Part shown: piece after piece, positions 41,201-51,100 of the stretch
Position numbering within the stretch: the first letter of the stretch is position 1
Layout of the letters: each line of letters starts with the position of its first letter
Origin: Mugil cephalus
Taxonomy: Eukaryota > Chordata > Actinopteri > Mugiliformes > Mugilidae
Direction of reading: 5' to 3'
DNA length: 64,000 bases
Assembly: GCF_022458985.1 (NCBI RefSeq)
Contig: NC_061772.1
Location: 28,083,501 to 28,147,500 of the forward strand
Translations under genes and position numbers: made by a program
Notes under the pieces: generated by a model
Told to the model about the DNA's origin: nothing
The model's database searches: none
What the model saw: only the letters and a program-made list of their open reading frames with translations

Positions 41201-42271
41201 TGTAAACAACCTTATTTCCCACATCTTTGTTTGTGGGATATGTGCGACTTACAGGAAGATTATCTGCTCTGCGAAAGCCTGCAAACACACATCCACACCC
41301 TCCTTTGCCAAGCGGTTCCTGCTGCTCGTATTTGGCCTCAAATTCAGCTGAAAAGACACAAATACTTGGTTTTGCTGCAACTGTGAGGGACGTGGTGTGA
41401 TAAATATTCAGTTGACACTTTAAACCTGAAGATTATCAGCTTCCCACTGACCTCTTCGGACATTTGTGCCATCCTCTCCGTCTTGGATTTAGTTAATTTT
41501 GATTCAAAGGAAGACATTAGCAAGAAGAGAAACCAAAGCTAGTTTCTTTAAATGTTTGGGGTTCTTGAGACTCACAGGGTGTGAGAGTCCTGCTACTACA
41601 ATTGCAGATAGTTTAGGTTTTATTTGTTCTGAATTTCGAATATCTCTCTCTGACTCTCCATTGTCTACCGATATATGACGAAGGTGAATTGACCTGACTT
41701 CGTCCCTGTTGGACAATCCACAGACCTTGATGTCTAGTTTTGCTTGAACTAGCTTCCACCAAAGAATCCACAATAAACTTTCTGGATTGTGTTGGACAAA
41801 TGCAGCTGGTTTTAGAAACAGATATTGCTCTGTCAATGTTGTTTCGGGTGATAACAAAAGTCTTGCCCTTAACCTGACCCAATCATCCCACCTGCAACAG
41901 GATCTGCTGAAGTAGATATTGACTCCTCGAGGACGAGATGTTTCCTCTTTTTTGTCTTCTTCAGAGGACCCTCCCCGTCCTCTTGGATTTTCCTATTCTG
42001 TCCTCTCAGGCCGCCGCCGTCCTCTGAGCTGGTGCGGGGTTCGGCGAGCTCGGCCACCCTCGTCCTTTTCTTTCCGACGGCCTTCCCTTTAGCTCCCTTG
42101 AGATCGTTTGAGGAGGTGGCACTTTGTTGTTCTGTACTGGAATCTACAAATGAGAACAAATGAGATGGGGAAAAGGTCTGAAGGTGCAAACTAAACTTTT
42201 AATATTTAGATTCTTGTTAAGAGTTAGACGGATTATGCCTGGATTTCTCAGTTACCTCGACCTCTTTTCAT
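38276..42271 (-). CDS. PIM-like serine/threonine-protein kinase, complete, 8 exons
   Basis: Cytosolic/nuclear Ser/Thr kinase of the teleost PIM-like group, 356 residues. Exons (-): 42256-42271, 41892-42143, 41253-41347, 41048-41095, 40763-40975, 39480-39660, 38460-38633, 38276-38367; they total 1071 bp and phases match. Residues 1-89 form a basic, disordered N-terminal region (RKIQEDGEGPLKKTKKRKH), probably nuclear-targeting. The kinase domain follows: Gly loop GKGGCGCV (103-110), VAIK lysine K125, helix-C Glu147, PIM-type hinge ERPVPSHDLF (183-192), HRDIKIEN (228-235), DFG (251-253), PPEW (275-278), TTVWQLGVVMFEM, and the C-lobe CLSKDPNQRPTLDQLL...HPW. All catalytic residues are present, so an active enzyme is expected. 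PIM kinases are constitutively active and controlled mainly by expression level. The start is chosen as the only ATG before a donor in phase; the first exon codes five residues only and is the least certain. Confidence 0.88.
38700..39155 (-). mobile_element. Tc1/mariner remnant with decayed transposase 3' part, copy 1
   Basis: Sits in a pim-like intron. The plus strand starts CACCGGTCAAAAG and ends TTTTTGACTGGTGTAC, an inverted pair as in fish Tc1 elements. The minus strand encodes EWTMAQSLDFNPMELVCDELDKRV, matching the Tc1 DDE transposase C-terminal motif (WPAQSPDLNPIE..WDELDRRV). The rest of the transposase is missing or broken. A perfect 14-bp inverted repeat with a 5-base loop lies at 38839-38871. 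Confidence 0.8.
39990..41730. repeat. Three diverged copies of a ~130 bp unit in pim-like introns
   Basis: Copies at about 40028-40165, 40488-40640 and 41594-41730. Shared blocks are CAGWYAGTTTRGGTTTTATTTGTTC, TATCTCTCTCTGA, GGWGAATTRAMYTGACTT and AATCCACAG. They lie in the introns on either side of exon 5 and are probably a dispersed repeat amplified locally. Confidence 0.6.
40539..40574. repeat. Short interstitial telomere-like array
   Basis: Six hexamers in a row: TTAGGG, TTAGAG, TTAGAG, TTAAGG, TTAGGG, TTAGGG. They interrupt the second copy of the intronic repeat, exactly where the other two copies read GTCCCTGTT. Confidence 0.8.
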
Positions 42272-44143
42272 GGCGGGAGAGTTCCGAGTCATATTCCCCC
42301 GTTTGGTGTTTTTGTTCGTGGCGTATTAAACGCTGAAATGTTGAAATGTGTGAGTGTAAAGCCAGCGTGAGTATCTCAGGGTGTAGATGTGAAGGTGTGG
42401 AACATGGAATGTTCCTAGTGACATCACAATGGAGAGTTCCAAAATATGTTAATGAGCAAGTAAATGAGTGTTCCAATGAATCCATGGACTGATTGGGGCC
42501 TTTACATGTTCTCCGGCTTCCTCCCATGGTCCAAAGACCTGCTCGTTGTAAATGAGTGTGAATGCAACTCTCCAGAGCACTGGCATCATTAGGCCTAGTT
42601 TATACAAAAAAAAATTAATTTTACTTTCAAAATGAACAAAAATTTAAACAAATAATCAGGAAATGACTTTAGTGTTGCTATTCTGCTTGCTATGCTAGCA
42701 TTAGTAATTAAGTAATTATTAAAATATAGTGAGGTTGATTATATGAGCTGCTGATTATGACATAAAAGTCACTTTATTTATTTATTTTATTTACACATGT
42801 TTGTGTCATGGCTGGAACGATGCCGTTGGTTCTGGTGACACTGTATTAAACAAACCACACAAATAGAAATTAGGCAACCAAAGCATCGTGTCACATGATA
42901 AACAAATAAAAAACAGATTCATAAATATGTAGGATTATTTATGAATTCCCTTCAATTTCTTAAAAAAGAAAAAAAAAAGATTCAATCAGATTCGATCAAA
43001 ATCTATTCTAAACATTGGACTCATCACAGTAACCATCTTTGTTCTTTCTTTCTAAAATGGAAATCAAATTTCACAGAGTCTCCAGAATTTTTCTGTTTGA
43101 GGAGTTTGCTTCACTTCTGCAGTCATCATGAACAGTCATGGTTAAGTCTAGAGACTGGGCCATGGTCCTCTCCATGTTTTCAAGCTTTCCATCTAGTTTT
43201 TATGCTGAGGTAGTTCTGGTAGAGCTTGGACTAAAGTTTTGGGTCATTATCTTGATGTAGGATGAAGCTTGGACCAACTATACCAGAGGAGACTGATGCT
43301 GTTCTATAACTTTTAACTGGTAGTGTATATATACTAATCTCATCTAATCTCTGCTGAGGTCCCATTCACTCAGACACAGACAGATGAAGGGAGCAGTCAG
43401 CTGTTCCTCTACAGCTGAGCTGACTCAGAGGAAACAGAAAAAAAGCAGCTTTTATTGACTTCACAGGACGACATTAGAGGTGATACAGTTTTCTTCTGTG
43501 TGGTGGCTGGACAACAACTTAAACATTTCAAACAAACAGTATTAGTGCAATACTAAATTGTTCCCTCTTTAGATTATTTTGGATTTATTGAAATGACTCA
43601 AACAAGTTCTTAACCAAAACAAGTGTATTCATCAATAAGTTAATACAATTAATTCCTAACAAACAAGAACAAAAGAAATCATTTGATGATTTCCTAAAAC
43701 ATCTGGAGAAACTCTGACAGGAGGACGTTGGTTTTGAATGCGCCAGGAACTATTTTCAGCTGCGGATTAACACGCATTTGGTGAACTAGTGCAGTAGGAT
43801 TACACATGGTTAAAATAAACCCAGTGCTCATCAACACATAAACATAAAATGTCAATAAATTATGTATTTTAAGTTTTTTATTTTTACTCTTAAACCTCCA
43901 AGCTCCTGTTTTAATGGGTTTGTTGATACCTAGGAATTGAAATATATAGAAGTTGATTTTCTTTTACCCTGTAAAACTAAAAACTGAACTAAAACGGTGC
44001 AGAGGCCTCTCCGTGGTTCCACATTGTCCAAAGATGCTTCCAGAAGTAAATTCCTGAAGTGCTTGTTCCCGGCTGCAGCTGTCACCGTCGACCCTGCTGC
44101 CTCCGTTTGAACCAAAGCTCCTGAAGACAACTGCACCAACATC
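42272..44143. other. Divergent intergenic region pim-like / tnni2
   Basis: Shared upstream region of two oppositely oriented genes. It holds a second Tc1 remnant (about 42990-43330) and two CAGCTG E-boxes (43398-43403 and 43412-43417) that could serve tnni2. I see no TATA box or clear core promoter for the kinase. Confidence 0.6.
42990..43332 (-). mobile_element. Tc1/mariner remnant, copy 2
   Basis: Closely matches copy 1: CTAAACATTGGACTCATCACAG, TAGAGACTGGGCCATGGTCC, TGAGGTAGTTCTGGTAGAGC and GACCAACTATACCAGAGG. It ends in TTTTAACTGGTAGTG. The transposase reading frame is destroyed. Confidence 0.75.
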
Positions 44144-44150
44144 TATAAAG
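44076..44150 (+). promoter_or_regulatory. tnni2: tnni2 core promoter: E-box and TATA box
   Basis: TATAAAG at 44144-44150 lies 65 bp before the ATG and predicts a start site near 44175 and a 5' UTR of about 40 bases. A CAGCTG E-box (44076-44081) lies 62 bp upstream of the TATA box, as expected for MyoD-family control of a fast-muscle gene. The E-box role is inference. Confidence 0.55.
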
Positions 44151-44214
44151 AGACCGGAGAGAGGAGGCTTCTCCATTCACCTCCCTCCTCGTCTGACGGC
44201 AGCAGGCAGCCAGG

Positions 44215-44279
44215 ATGGCAGAGTAAGTCCTGACTCTAGCAGCAACTTTGTGAACTTACAAATATATGTATATATATAT

Positions 44280-44340
<61 letters not shown>

Positions 44341-47260
44341 TATATATATATACTTTAATAATCACATTCTCCTCTTTGTTTGTTTCTCTGTAAAGAAAAA
44401 AGATGTCGCTGAGTCGGAGGAATCATCTCAAGGTAGAGTTAAACTGAACTATTTCCACCATAAATGCACCTTTCACAAAAGCAGCTAATTTTATTAAATA
44501 AGAATAACATGGAGAATCTTAGATTTATTTATTTATTTTTTATTTTTTTGTTTAATTCATCTTTTTCATGTTATTTAGAGTTTCCATAATAACTCACTCT
44601 TCTCTCCCTGTCCAGACTGTTAATTTAAAAATAAATAAATAAATATATATATATATATCTAAAGCATCACAGCAGATACATTCATTCATTCATTCATTCA
44701 TTCATTCATTCACTGGTCTTGATCTTGACACTAGAATATTTAACAAAGCGCGTAATCATCTAGTCAGTTCGTGACCTACTTCAGCTTTTTTTTTTATTCT
44801 GGTCAGTTTATCGTCTTAATATTTACAAAACTAGATGGTTTTATTTTTATATATCAAGTTGTTGGCTGTTTATTAAGATCAGGCAGCTTCCAGAAAGAAG
44901 ACCAAGGAGCTATGGATCAAGACTCTTATACCGATGTCCAATAACCCAGTGAGGCAACAGGTATCCAACGCCTTGGTCTGACATTAGAATCCCTCCTCTT
45001 CCCCTCAGAGCCTCCTGCTGCAGATCGGGCTGGCGATGCTGGAGGAGGAGGCGCAGGAGGCCGAGAGGGAGAAGATGGAGTTCATGAACGAGAACTGCCC
45101 CGCGCTCTCCATCCCGGGCTGCATGCAGGAGCTCCAGGTAAACCATCTAAACCATCTACACCATCTACACCATCTACACCCTCCATCTGCACCATCTACA
45201 CCATCTGCACCATCTGCACCATCTACATCGTCTACACATGGAGGATTTGTTCACTGCACAGTTTACACAAACATGGCTGATTAGGAAAGTTTTTAACGTC
45301 TCTAACGTCTGAACACGTCATTAATTGTTAATATTAATAAGAATAAACTGGAGAATAGAAATCCAGTGTTTAATCTCCTGAGAGCTGAGCTTTTATTTTC
45401 TATGCGTTTTTAAATTTCTCTGCAGTATTTGGGACCAGTAGGACCTAAGACATTTAAAAGCTAAATGTGGACACTGGGATTATTTAATTATTTATATTAT
45501 AACAAAGTCACCAATGTGTTTGACAGAATATAAAACTGTTTATTTTAATACCTGAACAGACCCAATGTCCTCAAACAAGTACAAGCAAAAATTGCTGATT
45601 TGTTAAATGTGAACATCATATCAAACTAGAAACATTAAGAAGCATAAATACATAAGTTTTAACCTTGGCAGACTAAATATAAAGACTCTGGGTTTAAATG
45701 AAGCAGAATAAGCTGCAATTAAACCTAAAACTTTAATGTCCCCATATGAGGACGCAGGGTCTCAGGAGGCAACAAATGATATTATATATATATATAAATT
45801 TACGACAAATGCCGTTGTTCTTTTTATTAGGAGCCGTAGTCCAGTAAAATCCACCAGAGACACTTTTCACTGTTTTCTCTGCTTCTAAATTTAGTTCAGA
45901 TAAGACTCTGCATTCTTGTCCTCTTACTGTCCAGCTGTCACTGCCAAGAAGGATTAGTATGATGTTACACCACAAATATTATGAACAACAGGGAAGGCAT
46001 TTCATCTCAACTGCACATGAAAACTACAGCACATTAAAAAAAAAAAAAAAAAAAAAAAAAAATGTTATTTTTTAAAAAAAAAAATATTTGAAAAAATACA
46101 TAAAGTAAAATGACCCAATAAGCAAATCAATGTAAGGTGAAAAAAAAAAAGAATTTTAAAGTTTTTTCTTTGAAGACATATGAGTTAAAATGAACAATAA
46201 AATAAAATGAAATGTGCAACATACAGACAATTATCAACTATTTTAAGAATTTAGAGCACACGTTACATTCAAATACAGAGTTGGAGATAGAAAATCTGGC
46301 TTTTGCACCACAGAATATTCAGAGAATGGATTTTGAACTCTCATTTTTTCCTTCTTTTTCATTAACAGGAGTTGTGTCGGAAACTGCACAAGCAGATTGA
46401 CTTGGTGGACGAGGAGCGATACGACATGGAGGCGAAAGTGGCAAAGTCCAACAAGGAGGTTCGTCCTCTGTCCCGATTCTTCTCCCGGGTTTTACTCCTC
46501 ATCACCTCACATCAGAAACTGCACCAGGGTCAATTCACTCAAGAAACAAACAATACATCTTTTATTGGACTGACTGTGCATTGCAAATTCATAATCCATC
46601 CCTGCTTTCTTTGATTTGTATCTTTTATTTTAATTCTCATTATTTATTTATTTTGTTTCCCTGCTTTCTTTAACTTTTAAGTTATTTTATTGATTGTCCA
46701 ATTTTTCTATTATGTGCTCTAATTTTATAAATTACTAAACAGTGTATGAGTTGCAGCTTCAGAGAAAATGTCAGCTCAATGTTATAATATAATGTGAGAC
46801 AAAGTAAGACAGGAAATTTATTTGTTTTTGATTTTGAATTGACACTGTACACAGAGTTTAGTAACTAGTGTTATCTTGTCCAAGAGTAACGTTATGACTA
46901 CTGAAGACGAAGGTTCAGGACCTGAAGGGGAAGTTTAAGAAACCGGCCCTGAAGAAGGTGCGGATGTCGGCCGACGCCATGTTGGCCGCGCTGCTGGGCT
47001 CCAAGCACAAGGTGTCCATGGACCTGAGAGCCAACCTGAAGCAGGTCAAGAAGGAGGTGAAAGAGGAGGTGGGTGTTATATTAGAAGCTGCAGGACGTTT
47101 AGAGCGCGACAATAATATAAACGTGGAGGTTTTTATTTTAACTGAACAAATCTGCTGCTGCTGTTTCTCTCAGGAGAAGCAAACAGGCGACTGGAGGAAG
47201 AACATCGAAGACAAGGCCGGGATGGACGGCAGGAAGAAGATGTTCGAGACAGAATCTTAA
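44215..47260 (+). CDS. tnni2: Troponin I, fast skeletal muscle, complete, 6 exons
   Basis: Inhibitory subunit of the troponin complex on the thin filament of fast muscle. It binds actin-tropomyosin at rest and releases it when troponin C binds calcium. Exons: 44215-44222, 44396-44432, 45009-45137, 46369-46458, 46913-47068, 47174-47260; they total 507 bp, 168 residues. Residues 1-15 ([15 protein letters not shown]) are the short N-terminus of the fast isoform. Residues about 16-88 form the troponin C- and T-binding helices ([21 protein letters not shown]). The inhibitory peptide [12 protein letters not shown] is at 94-105, the switch region [16 protein letters not shown] at 106-121, and the C-terminus [20 protein letters not shown] follows. 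Fish fast TnI usually has about 175 residues: an IEDLNMK-type heptad expected between SNKE and VQDLK is absent here, and exon 5's acceptor (GACGAAG) is weak. A phase-neutral acceptor at 46905-46906 would add two residues (TK). Confidence 0.92.
44257..44353. repeat. (TA)n tract in tnni2 intron 1
   Basis: Nearly pure TA/TATA sequence. The acceptor of exon 2 follows about 40 bases later. Confidence 0.95.
44680..44712. repeat. (ATTC)n microsatellite
   Basis: About eight ATTC units in tnni2 intron 2. Confidence 0.95.
45143..45238. repeat. 9-bp minisatellite (CACCATCTA)n at the tnni2 exon 3 donor
   Basis: About ten units of CACCATCTA/CACCATCTG start within 10 bases of the exon 3 splice donor (45138). 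The repeat stays open in the tnni2 frame, so intron retention would add a His-His-Leu-type tail before a stop. Confidence 0.9.
45377..45770. mobile_element. piggyBac-like MITE, copy B
   Basis: Lies in tnni2 intron 3. The left end is TTAA-TCTCCTGAGAG and the right end GGTCTCAGGAGG. It shares with copy A at 50723-51240 the blocks ATTATAACAAAGTCACC and AAAATATAAAACTG, and GACGCAGGGTCTCAGGAGG against GACGTATGGTCTCAGGAGG. Confidence 0.65.
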
Positions 47261-47354
47261 ACGTCAGCGGGTTGTTCTGATGTTGATCAGCGTCATTAGT
47301 TTCTGTCTGTTATATGAGTCCACGTTGTTTTACATCTGTACAAATGATAAAGAG

Positions 47355-47360
47355 AATAAA
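47355..47360 (+). terminator. tnni2: Poly(A) signal for tnni2
   Basis: AATAAA 95 bases after the stop, followed by a GT-rich stretch (TTTTCGTGTGTTTGGTGG). This is a well-formed cleavage site and gives a compact 3' UTR. Confidence 0.8.
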
Positions 47361-47379
47361 TAGTGTTTTCGTGTGTTTG

Positions 47380-48000
47380 GTGGCATATCATTTGAGATAT
47401 AATTAACTACAAATATAGAGACGGAAACTAATTGTAAAATAGAAACAGGCTTTAAAAAGATAAAATTACCTCAAAGTCAATGGATATTTAATAATCTGTG
47501 TTGAATTTTTAGAAGGATTTGGATATTAAAAAACAATGGGATTTGAAATTCTTTTGAAAACAATTCTCTAATCAGTTCTTATTCTACTGTTCTTCCATCA
47601 TCCCCCATTGAATGTAAATCTAAATGTTTTATAAAATATTTAGCATTACATTTTTATATTTATGTGCATAAATTAAATTAAAGTTTGTGCCTGTTTATGT
47701 AATGATTTCTATTTGCAGTCCTAGTTTTTACCAGTGTGGTATAGAGGAACACAATTGCCAAAAATAGTAATGAATAACCAAGTGGACTATTATTATTATT
47801 AGCTATTAGCTAAGTAGCTAAGGGCTGAGCTACTTTTAGCTTCTGCTTCCGCACGTGAAAGTAAACATATTTAAACACTATTTTACTATGTAATATTTTT
47901 TTATAATGATCTATTTTAAAAAGTTTTACAATATAGGTCAAGTTTATTTCCGTTATTGTAACTATTTAATTTTGCAATAAAGTTTTTTTTTATTGTCTGG
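47380..48000. other. Intergenic region tnni2 / aph1b
   Basis: About 0.6 kb of AT-rich sequence between two genes on the same strand. I recognise no gene or repeat in it. Confidence 0.6.
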
Positions 48001-48015
48001 TGACGTGAGGTCATG

Positions 48016-48029
48016 TGACGTCACGTGAC
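48016..48029 (+). promoter_or_regulatory. aph1b: aph1b promoter: overlapping CRE and CLEAR/USF-type E-box
   Basis: TGACGTCA (48016-48023, a full CRE palindrome) overlaps GTCACGTGAC (48020-48029, the full palindromic CLEAR/USF E-box). They lie 164 bp before the aph1b ATG, and a third TGACGT starts at 48001. Such motifs bind CREB/ATF and TFEB/USF. Use at this gene is inferred from position only. Confidence 0.5.
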
Positions 48030-48192
48030 CCATATGGGTGGAAGTGAATGAGCCTGAGCAGGAACAACAGAGCAGGAGGCTGCAGTTAGTGGAACTTTAA
48101 ATAAAAACATCTGTGTATCAGCTTTTATCGGGTCGTATCGTCGTATCGAGCCGCTTCGGGACACAGGTTTCCTCCCCCAGTGAAGAGACACA

Positions 48193-51100
48193 ATGACGGC
48201 GGCGGTGTTTTTCGGCTGCACCTTCATCGCTTTCGGCCCGGCCATCGCTCTCTTCCTGTTTACCATCGCCAGGGAGCCGCTCAGGGTCATTTTCCTCATC
48301 GCAGGGTGAGAAAATAAAGCTATTATTCGTCATATCAGCTGACAAGTGACTCATATTTATGATAACTTGGGTATATTGCCGGTAGTTTTGAGTTCAATCC
48401 GATAAAACACTATATATTTACCACAGCTAGCTCTCTTGCTAGCTAGCCTTATTAGCGACTCATTAGCTAGTTAGCAAAGCTACTATTAGCTTCCATTTTT
48501 GGACGTCTTCCTGCTCTGGTGTATTTTTCTTTATTTTCCCTCAGCTGCAGAGTATTTGGTGTTTAAACTCTGGTGTATGCACCAACTTAAAACACATATA
48601 GGCCAACTTGACACATCCTGCTCGGTTGGTTTAAGTCCAAGCTAGCGCTTAGCTTTGCTAACTTACTGATGGGTGGGAAACTTAAATTCCCAGTAGATTT
48701 GTTTGCAGTTGTTTTCCCTCATGCTTATGATGAAAACTTTATTCTGGAGGCATCATGTTACACAACCGACGTAAGAGAAAAATACGTTAACAATAGCAGC
48801 CCCTGAGTTATTGTTGTGTCCGATAATGGAACAAGTCATGTCTGCACGAATAGCTTAACGGGCTGCACGGATTTAGTTCCTCAGTCACTTGAAACCGGAT
48901 CAGAAAAGGCAACCGATACATAACGTGGACTTTCAAAAGTAATTTTAAAGGCAAAAAACATTCAGTTAATTAGCTGCATGTGTTGTATTATCAGAATCAG
49001 ATAATACTTTATGGCTAAGTATCTTTGTTGCATAAAAAGAAATGAAATACAATCGTAAACATATACTTACTCACCATAAACAAATATATAGGCTGTATAT
49101 ACAACAATAACAACATTTACAGTGGGATAATGGTGGGTTTGATGTGTATCTTTTCTGACTGGCCGGCTGCTTTTATACGCCGTGATTAATGGCATCTAAA
49201 GAAGTCAGTGATTCACTGTGGAGTGAAGCCCTAAAGAAAAGGGCAGCGTTGGTTTATTGAATGAATTATCAATAAACAAAAAAGACCAGAATCTCAGTTG
49301 TGTGTGAAGGTTTATTTCCAAAAAGGCCACTGGACTTTTAGAGTTTTTGAGAAGATGTTTCACCGCTCGTCCGAGTAGCTTCTTCAGTTCTTAGGGAAGT
49401 TGAGGTTGAACCAGGTTCTTACAGAAACAAGTTGAGCAATTTTCTTGAAGGATTTTACCCACAGAGTTTCCTATTTAAATCTCAACTTCCCACTCGTCTT
49501 CTTAGAACTGAAATTTTATTTATTTTTAGTCTGACTTTTAGACTACTGTTATTAACAAAGCTGTTTATATTTATCCATTTTATAGACAGAGGCAATCCTT
49601 GATTAAAAGCAGATAATCTGCAGGCTACACAAAACCTAAATCATCATTAGTTGCAGCGCTGCATGACAATTGACTCTTTGTTGGTTTTCTGATTGGTGAA
49701 CTGAACACCAACCATGGGGCTCCTAGACTTTGCCAATAGATGGGTCAATAATTACACTATAAAAACAAATGAACTCTTGTCTTACTTTCCTCAGATCTGG
49801 CATCTGCTTATGTCAGAACTACAAGCAGTGACATGTCTTCAAACAACACCAGAGATTGTGAAATAAACATTTATGTCATTTTTTTAAGACATACTTTCCA
49901 AAACCTGTGGATGTTGCCTACTTCAGAGTTGTAATTTGTGACTTTGAAGGACTTTTTCAGCCGATTGTTGACTTGACTCTGGAACGAAATGTTTTCTGGT
50001 CCTGTATAAGAGCTGCTATTGCTCACGGTTTCTTCCTGTTAAAAGGGAACAAAACAATGAAATTCAAAGGACTCATGGAAGGATCGTCTCATTTTACATA
50101 TTCACCTCAGCTGATCGGCACAATGCGGACGAGGCCAGATCTGTGTGATGATTTGTGACTCTTACTTACTTCTTAGCCGTCAGCTGATTATTTCCTGAAT
50201 TATTTCCTCTCATGCACAGACCATATGTTCCAGCTGGTTATTGGCTGTAGTTCATTTGCGTTTTTTAAATCCTCTCAGGGCGTTTTTCTGGCTGGTGTCT
50301 CTGCTGCTGTCCTCCCTGGTGTGGTTCATCTCGGTGCAGATCAGTAACAAGGAGAGCGAGGCGCAGCAGAAAGGTCTGCTCATCTTCGGCGTGGTGCTGT
50401 GCGTCCTGCTGCAGGAAACCTTCCGCTTCGCTTACTACAAGCTCCTGAAGTAAGACTCTGACTCACGCTTTTGGCAGCTTAACCCAATGTCAGTGGGAAG
50501 TTTCCATGTGGAATATAAGATACAATCATTGCTAATGTTACTGAGCGTCACCGTCCACTAGAGGCCGCTAAAGTTTTACTTTTCAGGGTATAAATCCACT
50601 AATAATTATCTTATCATGTTGTGTTTTCACCTTTAATAATGTCTGATTTTGACATAAATACAACATAGTTTACAAGCCTTGATGTTTAAACTGACAGCGT
50701 GTATCTGTACTGATGCTTCTTTAACCTCCTGAGACCTGAACTTAAGCTTGGATGCATTTTTAATTAAAAGAACTAAGCATCATCTTTGATCAGGAAGTGT
50801 TTTTTGCAACAACAAAAAAAAATAAATAAATCATGTCCTCATATGTGGACACAGGGATTATTATTTCACTGTATATTATTATAAAGTCACCAGTATGTAA
50901 CAAAATATAAAACTGAACATGGCTGTGCAAAGATAGAAATGCAAATAATGAATTTCCAATTTCCTCAAACGGGTATTTGCTAATTAACGAAGTTATATCT
51001 CGTCACTATTGATAGAATTTGTTAAGTTTGTTTGTCATATTGTAAATAAACAAGTTTCAACTGTAAAATCTGATGAGGTTTTGCACATTTTTGTACTTTT

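Noticed and set aside
49907-50158. 83-codon open frame in aph1b intron 1
   Set aside because: Looks partly protein-like (ERNVFWSCIRAAIAHGF), but I find no family match, no splice sites in phase and no second exon.
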